Source: Cacajao melanocephalus (taxonomy: Eukaryota > Chordata > Mammalia > Primates > Pitheciidae). From it: 64,000 bases of DNA. The notes beneath the pieces are model-generated. The model did no database searches, was not told the DNA's origin, and was given only the letters and a program-made list of their open reading frames with translations. The DNA is taken from NCBI GenBank assembly GCA_963573385.1, contig CAUYLG010065503.1, positions 120,683 to 184,682 of the forward strand, written 5' to 3'. Positions 43,816 to 58,705 of the stretch are shown piece after piece. The position numbers and the translations under genes are program-made. Numbering within the stretch: the first letter of the stretch is position 1; the number at the start of each line of letters is the position of its first letter.

Positions 43816-44419
43816 CAGCTTCCACCATAATGTCATTTTAAAAACTTGCTAAATTATCTTTTGTGTGTTACAAGTATGGTAGCCTTCATGAAAAGTGTGC
43901 ACAGAAGTTTCACTATTTTAAGCAAAATTGAAGAAAAGTTCATTTTAGCAATCTGTGTTTTCCAAGGAGAAAAATCATATCCTTCCAAATGATGAAGGAC
44001 CCATAATCCAATTTGCATTTTGGTGATAGCAAAACACAATGGCTTTGCTAGAAGTCACAAAAAATCAATGACTCCTGGGCAATATTTTACAGGATTTTCA
44101 TTGCAAAGGGCAGTAATCTGAAAAATTAAATCAAGTTCAACAATATGACCTCAATATAGTTACTGATATTAAAAAACAACATCAAAATAGAAAACAAAAT
44201 CTAAAATAACTTTCTTCTACCCACTAGAGCGTAACAGATAAAAGTGAGGCTTTAAAAAGTATCTGTTCTAAACAAACTATCTCATCTGAAGTGCTGGATG
44301 TCTTTTTTCTCTTTATCTCCAGTTAGAATCATTCATTTCTACTAGTTTCCCATTTTAATATTCAAATACTCAGGAAATAAATTTTTAGCCAAGCAAAATA
44401 TCTGTTTTAAAGAATTCCT

Positions 44420-44732
44420 AGGCTGGGTGTGATGGCTCATGCCTGTAATCCACTTTGGGAGGCTGAAGTAGGTGGATCACCTGATGTCAGGAGTTCAAGA
44501 CCAGCCTGGCCAACATGGTAAAACACTGTTTCTACTAAAAATACAAAAAAAAAAAAAATGTGCCAGGCTGGGTGGCACGTGCCTGTAATCCCAGCTACTC
44601 AGGAGGCTGAGGCACAAGAATCACTTGAACCCAGGAGGCAGAGGTTGCAATGAGCTGAGATCACACCACTGCACTCCAGCCTGGGTGACATCATGAGACT
44701 CTGTCTCCAAAAAAGAAAAAAAAAAAAAAAAA
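44420..44732 (+). repeat. Alu with TSD
   Basis: Sense Alu with a small deletion in the first monomer; AAAGAATTCCT at 44409-44419 and 44733-44743. Confidence 0.95.
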
Positions 44733-45339
44733 AAAGAATTCCTCTTATTCTCAGGAGGGAAGGCATGAAGAGACTGGCTAAGCTTCTTCATTAAGGTTAA
44801 CACTCTTAAAATAGAAGCAACTCTGCAATCGCACAGTAATCTTTTCAGTCTTTGCAGTTTATCCATTTAAAAAGTGGAAGAGATAAACACAAGGCAATTC
44901 TTAAAAGGGTGTTATTACTGCAGAATATTCTGGAAGAATGGACGATTTCCCAGCCTTTGCTCATGCTATTCCCTCTACGGGATCCTCACACCAAGCCCAG
45001 CTGTTGTTTCTGTGTGTGTTTTGCAAAAGGAGTGCTCAGCTGGCTTGTTCCCTGCCAGCACATGGTCCACAGGTCTGAGAGATCTTTTCTAGCCACACTT
45101 GAGCTCTGCCTGCCCCACCCCCGGCTTTCCTTCATCTTGTTACTGTATAATTACATTTCTCCCCTTGAGAAGATTTATGCCCATTTCCTACAAAGACTTC
45201 ACAGAATTGGCCCCACACTCAATGAGCTGACCCTCACTTAACCAGGTTAACCTGGCACTCTGACATTGATCAAGTCGATTTTGTGCATGACATCGGCCTT
45301 CTTACTGGAGAAGAACACTTTGAGCTGGGCTCTGTGATC

Positions 45340-45490
45340 TCATGACTCCTCATAACTTCACCATAAGCATATCACTCCCACTTTATGGGTAAGAAATCTG
45401 AGGCCCACAGAGGTTATACAACTTACCCAAAGGTGCTACCGGGAGTGGAAAAGCAAGGATTCAATTCAGGCTGCCTGTTGGCTAAAACTG
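45340..45490 (+). repeat. MIR fragment
   Basis: CACTTTATGGGTAAGAAATC, TGAGGCCCACAGAGGTTATA and CAAGGATTCAATTCAGGCTG. Confidence 0.8.
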
Positions 45491-46892
45491 TGTTCTTTTC
45501 AGGACATCATTTAATTCCACATTATGGCTTTACAAAAACACTCCCTACTTACTGACTTGAGGTTATTTTAAAGAGACATAGAATAGAATCCATCCTCTTT
45601 TATGGTTTTGTTTTTTTGAATGTCAAACTTAGATTTAGATCTCCTGAGCTTTTTTCCTTATTTAACTCTGCTTTTTATCCTTACTGGCTTCCCAGTGTTT
45701 AAAAGATGAAAGTAAACAATTATTAAACATAGGAAGGAGCCACTTCCTAAGGCTATTCCAAAGACAGCAAAATAAATCTCACACTCAAAAAACAGAGACA
45801 GAGATGAAGGTGGCAGGAAGTGCAAGTGGGAAGAACTGAAGTAATAAACTGAAGAACAGTAAAACAAACAGTACAAACTATTCTTGTGTGACTCCTCACA
45901 AGACAGTCTGTACAATCTTCTCAATGCAAAGATGACAGCCTACACCAAAGACGCCAGGAGAGCAGCTCTAACATACTGCATTTGTAAGACACCTGCCTAC
46001 AAGTTTGACTCCGGTCTTTCCAACAATTTAGATTCACAACACAGAGAGGAGCCATCTAAGAGCAGAGTGTAGAAAACCACAGGCACTATGGCAAACATTT
46101 TGCAGGAAGCAATTATTTATATTAATCACAGAAACACTTACTTTCCTATCATCAGTGATAATGGAGGAGGAACTTGCATGAATAACTCCAAATAGTGGAT
46201 ATGCCAGCTGTCATTTATTTTTGGTTCTAGAATATCTTCTGAGAGTTTATGACTTTCATAATTAAGGCTAGATAAAGCTAATAAGATTAACTTTAGTTTC
46301 TGCAATTGGAAGTCTCACTCCTTGAGAAAAGGAGAAAAAGAAAGGTAGCGGAAAGCCTGCTGAGGCTGGGCCTGAAGGACGCACAGGCTGGGGACCAGGT
46401 GAAAGTAACCCTGACTCTCTTATCTTTAATTGCTGAGGGAGGATATTGCTACCATGTTGGAACTTGGAACTGACAATTTAGAATCCTCTGAGTTGCTCAA
46501 CCTTCCAAATGCCCACTGCCAATTGCTTTTTAAATGCAGTGAATGACATGAAAAAATTTGCATACTGGAGCTATAAACCAGTGTCGCTTTCCAGGAGAAA
46601 GGGCGGCCCATATACTACAACTAAAAACTAGAATAGCATAAATACACCACTGTGGAAGCATGGCAAAGCAGAGAGTGGTGTCTTGATGCAATTGCGAGGA
46701 AGGGGCTATGTGGAGCAAAGATGAATTTTTAAAACCACAGAATTTAAAATCCTGTGTCCAGATGTAAAACTATACTTGCATGAGGAAGGGGCTAGAGTTT
46801 ATTAATAGTGCCTGGGGGTTCAGTGGCTTTTCAGTTGTTATTTTATGTTGTTGAGGAGATTGTTTCTGGTTGAATTTTAAAATTGAGATGAC

Positions 46893-47214
46893 CGTACTCC
46901 CTTTGGCAGTACATACACTAAAATTGGAAAGATATTGGGAAGATTAGCATGACTTCTGCATGAGAATGAAATGTAAATTCATGAAGTGTTCCATATTTTA
47001 TTCAACATTTCTGTAGACACTGGGGACTACCGGGTGTGAGGAGGAACAAGGGGTGAAAATTAACTATTGGATGCTATGCTCACTACCTGCGTGATGAGAT
47101 CAGTCGCATCCCAAACCTCAGAATCACAAAACATACCCATGTAGCAAACTTGCGCGTGTACCCCTGAATCTAAAATAAAAGTTGGAAATTATAAAAATAA
47201 AATATAGTAAAAAT
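46893..47214 (+). mobile_element. U6 snRNA / L1 chimeric retrogene
   Basis: Positions 46894-46998 are a nearly full-length U6 snRNA copy (GGCAGTACATACACTAAAAT, GAAGATTAGCATGACTTCTG, TTCATGAAGTGTTCCATATT). It is directly fused to an L1 3' end at 47000-47214 (GACACTGGGGACTACCGGG, GTGTACCCCTGAATCTAAAA) with an A-rich tail. The 14-bp TSD AAAATTGAGATGAC encloses both parts (46879-46892 and 47215-47228). It therefore entered as one piece, by a template jump of the L1 reverse transcriptase. The U6 part has many changes and is not a working gene. Confidence 0.95.
46894..46998 (+). pseudogene. U6 snRNA pseudogene (part of the chimera)
   Basis: Aligns over the whole 106-base U6, with substitutions at C/T and G/A sites and a lost terminal T run (CCATATTTTA). 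No U6-type proximal sequence element is expected, because the copy was retrotransposed. Confidence 0.95.
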
Positions 47215-47243
47215 AAAATTGAGATGACTGAAGAGATCATTTA

Positions 47244-47450
<207 letters not shown>

Positions 47451-47669
47451 TCAAAATTAAAACACAGTCACAAAAGCTCTAAACTAGTGTAATTGTGCCA
47501 TTCTGCCCAACTTTCCAGGATGGGCAGGAAGGAAAGCCGATTCTGATTCCCTTTAATTTTAAAATGTATAAACTCATGAAAATGAAAGTAATCATGTGTG
47601 GTCATTCACAGTAACTTGACATTGACTTCCTTTTCACCTCAAATTAACCATTTGAACACTCTTCTACAT

Positions 47670-47811
47670 ACAGAGTATGACACCATTTATGTAAGACTTT
47701 TTTAAAAAAACAGAAACAATGTTGAATATTGCTTATGGATACAGATTATGACACCATTTATGTAAAACTTTTTAAAAAACAGAAAAAAATGTTGAATATT
47801 GCTTACGGATA
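47670..47811. repeat. 71-bp tandem duplication
   Basis: 47670-47740 and 47741-47811 are two adjacent copies sharing TATGACACCATTTATGTAA and GTTGAATATTGCTTA, about 90 percent identical, with length changes only in the A and T runs. Confidence 0.95.
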
Positions 47812-48418
<607 letters not shown>

Positions 48419-48599
48419 TTATCTCTATCTTTAATAATGTTCATAATTGTATTTGTTTGTTTGCCAGATGCTTCTGCAAGGGCAGAAGAAAAGACACAGG
48501 AAGTAGAGCATTGCCCTTTTTATTTGATTTAAAAACTACTTCGGCTCATGAAGATATTTCTGGCCAAATTCTCTTTCCCTTTTGCTCCTTTGTTTTAAT

Positions 48600-48980
48600 C
48601 ACCTTTTAAATTGTGAAATAGTTTTAAACTCACATAGAAGATGCAACAAGAGTACAGAGAATTCCCATGTACCCTTCCTTCACCAGCTTCCCCAGTGATA
48701 ACATCTTACATAACCATAGTGCAATTACCAAAACCAGACTATAGAATACTATTAAGTAAACTATAGACCTTACTCACATTTTACCCTGAATATCATCTTA
48801 ATTGTTCTGTTCTCAATTTGCCATACAGCATGCTTTTATCCTCTACTGGTTACATAAAACCACAAGATTCTTCCAAGTACAAGTACCAGACAATACTATC
48901 ATATTTAAATTCTAAGTTCATGCCCATTTTCAAATTCTTAACTAGGGATTTACTCTGTATTATATCACCAACTTTTAAAT
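48600..48980. repeat. Ancient L1M-type fragment
   Basis: GAGAATTCCCATGTACCCTT, CCCCAGTGATAACATCTTAC and CAATTACCAAAACCAGACTA match the same old family as 24350. Confidence 0.6.
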
Positions 48981-49173
48981 TTGGGAATTTTTTTTAAATG
49001 TAGATGATTTTCCCTGCTTTACTTTTTTCTGCCAGCTCCTCCCACTTCCTCCCTTTATTTTCACCCTCCACCCTCAAGCTCCCCACCTCTTCCCAATGTA
49101 AACAAAGATCCTACTATAGTCTAGATCACATAATAAAGAGAGCAAAATAAGTATGCCCCAAATATTAACTTAC

Positions 49174-49307
49174 CCATTGAGGAAAGGATCTGAGCTATTA
49201 TTAGTGATGGATCTCATGTCTGGGGTCATGGCGGGCGGATTGACAGCAGCCTGAACTGGGGCAAGAGTCTCAGCTTCCATGGGGAGCTGTCGACAGAGGG
49301 CAGCTTC
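49174..49307 (-). CDS. WWTR1: WWTR1 (TAZ) coding exon, residues ~258-301
   Basis: Forty-four codons plus two bases of a split glycine. It starts EAALCRQLPMEAETLAPVQ, just after the coiled-coil region known from the family, and continues AMTPDMRSITNNSSDPFLN. The - strand acceptor is TTCCTTCTGTAG and the donor is GTAAG. I recall Thr in human where this copy has Ala (NPPAMT). The three WWTR1 exons here join in frame (phases 2 and 1). The WW domain and TEAD-binding exons are not present to the right of 49307 within the window. Confidence 0.98.
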
Positions 49308-49855
49308 CTACAGAAGGAACAACAGTCCCAGTGGGAAGCAAGAGTCATTCACTCATTGTCACAAGCCATGGAGCAGAGTGTACTTCACATCAAAACTTTT
49401 CGCCAAATACAAAGCACTGTGTATTTACTCCCAGTAAGTCAAAATCACCAGGCAACCATTAGTATTCTTTCTCTGAAGAAAGTCTTACAGACTAAGTCAC
49501 TTCATATTCACAAAGTTAATGCGAAGCTCAGCTATTATCTGACCTAAGGGCACTTAATGTTGCAATCATCCCACCCATGCAATTATTTAAGCACCCAAAT
49601 CACAGAAAATCCTCTCAAAACACTTTCTCAGAGACAAGGCTATTTCTATCTCAGGTTCTCAAACCAAATCTACATCAGTCAAAGCAATCAGACTCCTCTG
49701 GACTATAAGGTACATTCTGGTCTTTGCCACTTACAGGCCAGTAAAACTGTGGGATTACAGAGTCCTCGCTCTAAATTGCATCTGGCAGTTTTACGGTTAC
49801 AGGCAGGAAAGCAAAACAATGAGTTGAAAAGTTTGCTTTAAAAAGTCAATCAGTG

Positions 49856-50133
49856 GCCAGGCATGGTGGCTCACGGCCATAATCCCAGAACTTTGGGAGG
49901 TCAATGTGGGCAGATCACCGGAGCCCAGAAATTCGAGACCAGCCTGGGCAACATGGTGAAATGCTGTCTTTACAACAAATACAAAAATTAGCTGGGCATG
50001 GTGCCACTTGGGAGGCTGACGTAGGAGGATCCCTCATGCCTGGGAAGTTGAGACTAAAGTGAGCAGAGATCACATCTCTGCACTCCAGCCTGGGTAACAA
50101 AGTGAGACCCTGTCTTAAAGGAGAAAAAAAAAC
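49856..50133 (+). repeat. Alu with TSD and internal deletion
   Basis: Sense Alu missing part of the second monomer start; AAAAAGTCAATC at 49841-49852 and 50134-50145. Confidence 0.94.
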
Positions 50134-51418
50134 AAAAAGTCAATCTATTTGACTACTTTGTCCACTAAAATTCTGGAGCTGGGGAACCATGTAGATCCAA
50201 TCCAAATCCCACAGACAAGTAACTGTTTCATAGCATATGGATTTCATTAGCAAAAACAAATAATACAAGCATTATTTTATAAAAGCTAGCTTTACGTTGC
50301 CAAGGAGAGTCAATCCAAAAGGCTACAAATTACTGACTGCAATTACTTTCTCTAGGTATAATCTCCAGGAGTCTCTCCATTTTGACAAACATGACCAGAC
50401 ATCAAATTCCTTTCAAATTTGCTGCTGTTTCCAGAAAAGAATACTTTTGTATGTTTACACTTGCATCCCAAACCAAGGTTAGGCCTTTCCCCATATTTAT
50501 GCCTATCAGTTTCCCACTTTCCATGCTGAAGTCATTGGTCTCACCATCCCGCAAATGCTAAAACCATGGCTACAATGGCAAACAGAACATTTAGGACTTC
50601 TAAGTTACAGTATCTTTGTTAGATCTCTTCTAGCCCTAACATGCTGTGACTTTAGAGCGTAACTGCTGTCTAGACAAGTCCTAGTGAAGTCATCGGCTAT
50701 AAAAATTTTCAGTTACTAGAGTTCATTGTGCTGCTACAAACCATGACAGACCTGATTGATTTTTTTTTAACTGTACTGTTAACTTATACTGAAATAAATC
50801 TTCTAGCTGGAAAGGGTCTCTAGCTTACTTCTGTTCATCTAGATTGCAAATAATCAGAATACTTAACAAACAAATTTTATTCAGGAATCTATAAAAAGCA
50901 AACTGAAAAACACGGAGTTTTTTTGGTAAAAAGATTTCAACCATCATCTAAATCTTGAAAGTGCCTTCTGAATAAACCTAGAAAAATCAAATTATTTTCT
51001 GACAGTTGTTTTTAACATGGCAGGCAAGGTGCATTAGAAACGTTATTATCCAGCCAAAGTTCTCCTGAAAGGCTCAGAAGGAACAACAGGGATTGAATCT
51101 GACATAAAAAGCCCGTACCCAAGCAGACCCCATCCCTCACGCACACTTATACACCCTGAGCCACAGTTTGAAAATTGTATCTGATCAGTGGTAAATTTCT
51201 GGTACTTTATTAACCATAAATGCAAGAATCTTTTGACTAATAACCCTCATTATCCAAAAACACAAGTTTTACTAGACTATTACATTTTTCAACCATTCTG
51301 AATAAATGTGGGAGTTTACCTATAAATAAATATACTTTTAATATAAAAGTTGATGAGATGGCTGCATTCCTTTCTATTTGACACAACTTTATCAACATAT
51401 GTCTTAAGAACACAAGTT

Positions 51419-51709
51419 GAGGGTGCAGTGGCTCACGCTTGTAATCCCAGCAGTTTGGGAGGCTGAGGAGGGCAGATCACAAGGTCAGGAGTTCAAAACC
51501 AGCCTGGCCAACATAGTGAAACCCTGTCTCTACTAAAAATGCAAAAATTGTCTGGGCATGGTGGCACGTGCCTGTAGTCCCAGCTACTCAGGAGGCTGAG
51601 GCAGGAGACTTGCTTGAACCAGGACCCGGGAGGCAGGGGTTGCAGTGAGCAGAGATGGTGTCACTGCACTCCAGCCTGGACTACGAGACTCTGTGTCAAA
51701 GAAAAAAAA
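51419..51709 (+). repeat. Alu with TSD
   Basis: Sense Alu with a trimmed 5' end (GAGGGTGCAGTGGCTCACGC) and AAGTTGA on both sides. Confidence 0.93.
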
Positions 51710-52260
51710 AAAAAAGTTGAATGTGCAATTTCCAGGAGTTCTAAATTTAGACATAGTAAGAATCATTTCTAGAACTTCATGGGATTAAAAAAATACATTA
51801 TATACAACATATATGAATCGTTATCTGTAATGATACATAAAATTAAATTATAAGAACAAATATCAAAAATTAGATATAAAATAAATGGTTCTAAACTTTC
51901 CTATTAATTTAAATTACTCCTAGCTATTTCCAGTAAATAAAACATAAAATAATGTTTGTGTGTACCTAAATATATAAATAAAATTTAAAGGATTATTTAG
52001 AATAACCAAAGCTGAAAAGCCTATACTATGTTGGGGGAATGTTTCACTGTGCCATTTCACATTTGTTCTACCTATTTGAAATTAAAGAGAACAGAAGCTC
52101 TACTCTCCAGCATTACTGTTTCCCTAACTACCCTGAAGGCTTAACCACCAAGTGATCCTAAGGGCGAATGCTGCCTTCTGTCTGTAGGGGGCTCACAGTA
52201 TCACTTTCTACCTTCGACTGAGTAACAAATGAGAGAAAAATCAGAAAGGGTGTTGAATGA

Positions 52261-52578
<318 letters not shown>

Positions 52579-52789
52579 TAATACTTTGAAATATAAATTA
52601 GGCCGGTCTGAGTGAGAAAGTTATTATTTATAATACAACACTTTGTCTAAGATTATTCCAAAATCATTCTTGGGTCACAAGTTATTCCACACAGCAGCCA
52701 AAGTGAAGCTCAAGTGGCCCCCTGTTCTACCTGTTCTACCTGGATGGTAAATAGAGGCAGGTCCTCACTGCAGCCCACTGCATCCTGCA

Positions 52790-53525
52790 TGACAGCCCTG
52801 ATCACCCTTTCCTCCCATGTCTCTGATGTGTTCCTCTCCTTCACCCCCTTCCAGTCTCCTGGTATCTCTGCTGCTCCTCCCCTCTCCTGCACCTGCACCA
52901 ACTGTTCCCTTTGCTTGCAAGGTGTTCCTCGGATCTTCCTAAAGCTCATTCCCTCACTTCATGCCTACCTCCTATAGATGTCATCTCTTCAGAGATGTTC
53001 CTATCTCACCCCTGTCTAAAGTGACCTCACCCTTGTCATTTTCTATTTATTTATTTATGAGACCTAGTCTCACTCTGTCACCCGGGCTGGAGTACAGTGG
53101 TACAATCTCGGCTCACTGCAACCTCCGCCTCCCAGGTTCAAGCAATTCTCCGCCTCAGCCTTCCGAGTAGCTGGGATTCCAGGTGCCCACCACCATCCCC
53201 GAGTAATTTTTGTATTTTTAATAGAGGTGGGGTTTCACCATCTTGGTCAGGCTGGTCTTGGGCTCCTGACCTCGTGATCTACCTGCCTCGGCCTCCCAAA
53301 GTGCTAGGATTACAAGGGTGAGCCACCATGCTTGGCCCACCCTGTCATTTTCTATCTCTTAATCTGCATTAATTTTCCTCAATGTAACCTAGGTTTTCAT
53401 TCTCTGTCTTTCCTACTAGAATGTAAGCTTTACGAGGGAAGGGGCTTTGTTTGTCATGTTCACTCCTGTATCTTAACTAACTTAACAGTGCTAGGCATAC
53501 AGTGGGTACTTGGAAATATAAACTA
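52790..53525 (+). repeat. L2 copy split by an Alu
   Basis: 52790-53046 has L2 words (TGTTCCCTTTGCTTGCAAGG, GATGTCATCTCTTCAGAGAT). After the Alu, 53356-53525 continues to the L2 tail (ACTAGAATGTAAGCTTTACG, CAGTGCTAGGCATACAGTGG). Confidence 0.85.
53047..53337 (-). repeat. Alu inside L2, with TSD
   Basis: (TTTA)n tail then an antisense Alu. CACCCTTGTCATTTTCTAT before and CACCCTGTCATTTTCTAT after. Confidence 0.96.
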
Positions 53526-53679
53526 AGAACATTCAATCTCACCTCAACCACAAATATGAGTGAAATAATAGCCTATTGTGGACAACCCAACTAGCCAGGT
53601 ACAGACTCCATCTTCAGGAAATGGTTCTACTGTACTCTTTCCTGACTCTAACATAGGATGAGCAGGAGGGTCGAATGGT

Positions 53680-53890
53680 CAGGAAACAGATGCTTGAATT
53701 GGAATCCTGGTCCTGCTATCTGCCAGCAAGTTATTTAACTCTCTGATTTTCATTTTTAAAGTGGAGATAGTAAAAGCACTCACCCAAGAAGGCTGCTGGG
53801 ATGATAAAGCGGGATAACACTACAAGGTGTTTAGAACAGTGCCCAGCACTCAAGATCACATAATAAATGCTTAAGGAATTATTACTATTA
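53680..53890 (-). repeat. MIR fragment
   Basis: TTGGAATCCTGGTCCTGCTA, AAGTTATTTAACTCTCTGAT and AACAGTGCCCAGCACTCAAG. Confidence 0.88.
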
Positions 53891-53953
53891 TATCATTTTC
53901 TGAATTCCAATCTCAAAAAACTAAAATAAACAATTTTAAAAGTCACACTGTCA

Positions 53954-54255
<302 letters not shown>

Positions 54256-54659
54256 AGGCACACTGTCATGTGGAACTGATCCACTTTAAGCGTTGAGAGG
54301 TTTCCTCCTAGTCAACTTTCACTTTGGAGGGATTAAACTAAAGTGTGAAATTCAACATAATGGTCAGCAAGGCTAAGAAAACATTTTTTTTAAACAAGAG
54401 AGGTTTATAAACCATTTTTATATAACATAAAATTCATTCTGAATATAAATAGAAAATAATGAGATGTTTTATTTCACTTAAATGTCATAAGTTCTATATT
54501 TACAACTTTAAAAATTGTAGCTTTTTTTTTTTTTAAATGAAAACATTTCCCTATTTCAACTCATGAACTGAAAGAGAAGAAGAGACAGTACAAAACCCAA
54601 GGTCTGAAAATAAAAGGGCTAACCTCACCAACATATTCCCATCCAAACAGGGGAGGATT

Positions 54660-54953
54660 TTATTTTTTGAGACTGAGTCTTGCTCTGTTGCCAGGCTGTA
54701 GTGCAGTTGTGTGATCTTGGCTCACTGCAATCTCCACCTCCTGGATTCAAGCAATTCTCCTGCCTCAGCCTCCCGAGTAGTTGAGACTACAGGTATGTGC
54801 TGCCACATCCAACTATTTTTTTTTTTGTATTTTTAGTAGAGACGGGGTTTCACCATGTTGGCCCGGATGGTCTTGATCTCCTGACCTCATGATCTGCCCG
54901 CCTCGGCCTCCCAAAGTGCTGGGATTACAGGCGTGAGCTACCGCGCTCGGCCA
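54660..54953 (-). repeat. Alu (full dimer)
   Basis: Antisense Alu ending GAGCTACCGCGCTCGGCC; AGGATTTT flanks both sides. Confidence 0.95.
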
Positions 54954-55884
54954 AGGATTTTGTTTTAAACTAAATTTAGGTATAAAATTAAAGCCCAGAC
55001 CTAGTAGGATTTGGACTGCCACCTGACATCTACTACCCTTGCGTGGGTAAAAATGAAAAGCAAACATCTGACTTAGACCAAATAGCAGTCAAAATGGATG
55101 AAACTGAAGCAGCTGAAGCAAAGACATAGACAGGCACTGGATGAAGTAAGCTTCCATAGAAACAGAGGGGTGACACTTGGCCAAGGCTGGGCAAGGGCAT
55201 GACTCAAGGCCTCTGCTGTGGAGCATCGGTGGTGCAGCTGCCTTCACTCAGCACCCCATCCTTCCTCTGCTCCCTCTAGTCGAGGCAGGACAACAAACAC
55301 TAAGCTGGCTTGTCACTCATTTCCCACTGTGCTCCAACAGGTATATTCACAGATCCCTTCCAGGGTCCCCTCTGTGTCTACCCTGCCCTCCAGACAAACC
55401 TTCAGTTTCCTAGACCAAGCTCAAAACCTGCTTTCCATCTCAAGAAGCAGGTCATCATTGCTTCTCTAGCTATTCCAACTGACCTCTTTCTCCAATCAAC
55501 ATTCAAGTGCAAGGCTGCATCCAGGTCCCTACCCAACACTTTATCTTATTGAAATTTTTACAAAGAGTGACCAGAGAACAATCAGGATAGAGAGGGGTCA
55601 GGGCATCACATCCTATCAAGAAGCGTGGGGCTATTTAACCAGAGGGGAAGACTGAAAGGGCACACAGTAGCTCTCAAACTATTAGTGAACTGTTACAGGA
55701 AAGAAGGAAGATCTCGTGTAGCCTAGATTTGAGGCAGATATGATGAAGGGCTTTCTAGTTACTTGTTAGTTCAGGCAGGAACTACCTGCTTCTCAATTCT
55801 CCAGGCTATTAGCCACTAGAATTCTCAAACAGTAGTTGGGGGTTCAATGCTATTAGACATGTGCAGAGCTTGGCACAGGAAAGG

Positions 55885-56110
55885 CAGCATGGCCCAGGAG
55901 AAAAAAATGTCTTTGGAACCAGAAGGATTGGAGTTCAAATCCCAGTTCAGCTACTGTATGTTGTGGCACCTTCAACTAAATTCTTAACCTTTCTTGAAAG
56001 TTTGTTCATCTGAAAAAAAAGGTGGTTTATAAGACTGACCTTGCTGGGCTGCTATAAAGATTAGACAGCATATTTGTGATGGACCTGGCACAGTGAGGCA
56101 GTCAACAGAA
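55885..56110 (-). repeat. MIR fragment
   Basis: GGAGTTCAAATCCCAGTTCA, TCTTAACCTTTCTTGAAAG and TGATGGACCTGGCACAGTGA. Confidence 0.85.
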
Positions 56111-56159
56111 CAAGCTGCTGATAGTGTTAAATGGTGTGGGAGGCAGAGATATCAGCTAA

Positions 56160-56300
56160 AAAATTGCATATTGCTTATTGTGTGTGAAACACTGTTCTAA
56201 GCCCTTTAACATATTATTTCATCTCATCCTCATGACAATCCAATTGTCTCCATTTTACAGATGAGGAAACTGAGGCCCAGAGTCAACAGTGTGGCAAAGG
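56160..56300 (+). repeat. MIR fragment
   Basis: AAACACTGTTCTAAGCCCTT and CATTTTACAGATGAGGAAAC are near consensus. Confidence 0.9.
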
Positions 56301-56329
56301 AAAAAAAAAGCTGAGGGTTGAGGTTGGCA

Positions 56330-56470
56330 GACCTCAAATTGACAACCCTTTCACGACTGGCTGGAAGACTTGTGCAAGTTACTTCATTTCTCTGAGACTG
56401 TTTTCCCAGCTATAAAATAAAAACACCAACCCCTTTACGTCAGACAGTTCAGAGGAAATTTAATGAAACA
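56330..56470 (-). repeat. MIR fragment
   Basis: CTTGTGCAAGTTACTTCATT, TCTCTGAGACTGTTTTCCCA and AGCTATAAAATAAAAACACC. Confidence 0.75.
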
Positions 56471-57686
56471 GCTAGTTTAACTTTCCTGAACAGTTTTCTT
56501 CCCTGAACAGGGCAACAGAATGAACTGGATGTATTTGATGATACTTTTCAATGTATATGAGTGGAGCTCACATCCTAGGAACCCACCAAGCAAAGTTATA
56601 AGTTCCAATTTTAAGGGCACTTTTTGGAAGGAAAGCTCTCCCTGCTAACCCTGCCCCAACCCTCCTCCAATAATTTTATTTTTTGTCTGTGTCCAAGCTT
56701 GGGGTGGAAAGACTTGCAAAATAAGGGCTTGAGAATCTCTTGGTGAGTTTGTGGTCATCTATCTAGCTCTCTGAAGTGAGTTAATTATATGTGGGTTAAA
56801 AAACACCGTCTCCTAGCAGCTGGAGGACGGGTGGTGTGTAAAATAGCTGGAGAAGTATGGATGTGAAAGACAAATGATGATTTGTGAACTGAAGGTGTCC
56901 CTGGAAGCAAACCTCAGGCCTCGTATCCTCCCAGGTCACTGGCCTGCAGCTTGCCTGTGGAATAAACCAGCAGAGGAGGTGAGAAAGTAAACAGCAGCTG
57001 AAAGCATCCTGCAGCTCTGTCCTGCCTTGGCTGAGGGAGCACTCCACCAGCCAGCTCCTGCCCTCACCAGAAGGCACTTCAAAAGGGAAACAAATGACAA
57101 TCAACTCTTCAGAGGCTGCTCTGTTTGATTTAATGTGTGTGGCCAGGGACTCTACAAAAATGGAAGATTGGATTGTTTTAATTATAAAGGGTGGTGTGAG
57201 TAGAAAAAAATGAAAAAAAAAAAAAGACAATATTTTGAAATCCTAACATTAAAATAGTTATTCTGGATGCAGAGAAGTTGCTTTCTCTGCCAAAACCCTG
57301 AGGAACTTCAGAGGGAAGATGCTGAATTATTTGCCGTCTTTACAGGGGGAAAAAAAGTACTGATGTATATCTCTTTTTAACTCTCTCCCAAGGGATTCTG
57401 AAATGCACTGTCCCATTTCCTGGAGCCTCCCTTTTTGAAACAACTCATCAGCCATGCTCAGCTGCCAGATTGTCCCTATAAAAGGACTGTCTAAACTCCG
57501 ATACTTTTAGGAGGGCATTTATTAAGTTTGTCATTATTATTTAAGGTCTATTTGTTGCTCTTTTTATTCAGAGTGTATATAACAAATTGTATTGTTCCAC
57601 AATTGGTTTCTATTGTCTCTTCAAATCACATTAAGGAAAACATTATAATTTACATACTCTTCTGTCTTCACTTAAAAAGAAGGCTG

Positions 57687-58009
<323 letters not shown>

Positions 58010-58193
58010 TCATACCTCAATGATCTTATTAAAATCAGAAATAAGAAGTTGCTTTTACTTAGTGTAAACTTGGTGAACCCCCATTTTAAAACTATGCTCA
58101 ATTTATAACAGTTTTCAAATTTTACTGTATATATTTATCATGTACAACATGTTGTTTTGAAAAAAGCCTCCTTTTCAAAGGACTTGACTTGAA

Positions 58194-58516
<323 letters not shown>

Positions 58517-58594
58517 CTATTACTCAACAACCAGGGCACACTGGGACATTTTGGAAAACTGATTATTTCTGGGACGTGTAGGCAAATAAAACAC

Positions 58595-58705
58595 TTGACA
58601 CAAGCTAGAATGGAAGCTCTGTGAGGGAACAGGCTATCTGTTTTTCACAGTTGTACATTTAATGCCTAGAGCATTTGTAAAACAAATACATGAATGAATG
58701 AACTT
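58595..58705 (+). repeat. L2 3' end
   Basis: TAGAATGGAAGCTCTGTGAG, CAGGCTATCTGTTTTTCACA and TGCCTAGAGCATTTGTAAAA, ending in ATGAATGAATGAA. Confidence 0.85.

Noticed and set aside
56796..57230. 144-codon open frame on the - strand in the WWTR1 intron, outside named repeats
   Set aside because: The peptide begins with a Phe run from a poly(A) tract and shows no domain, and there are no supporting splice sites. Length is within chance for 64 kb in six frames.
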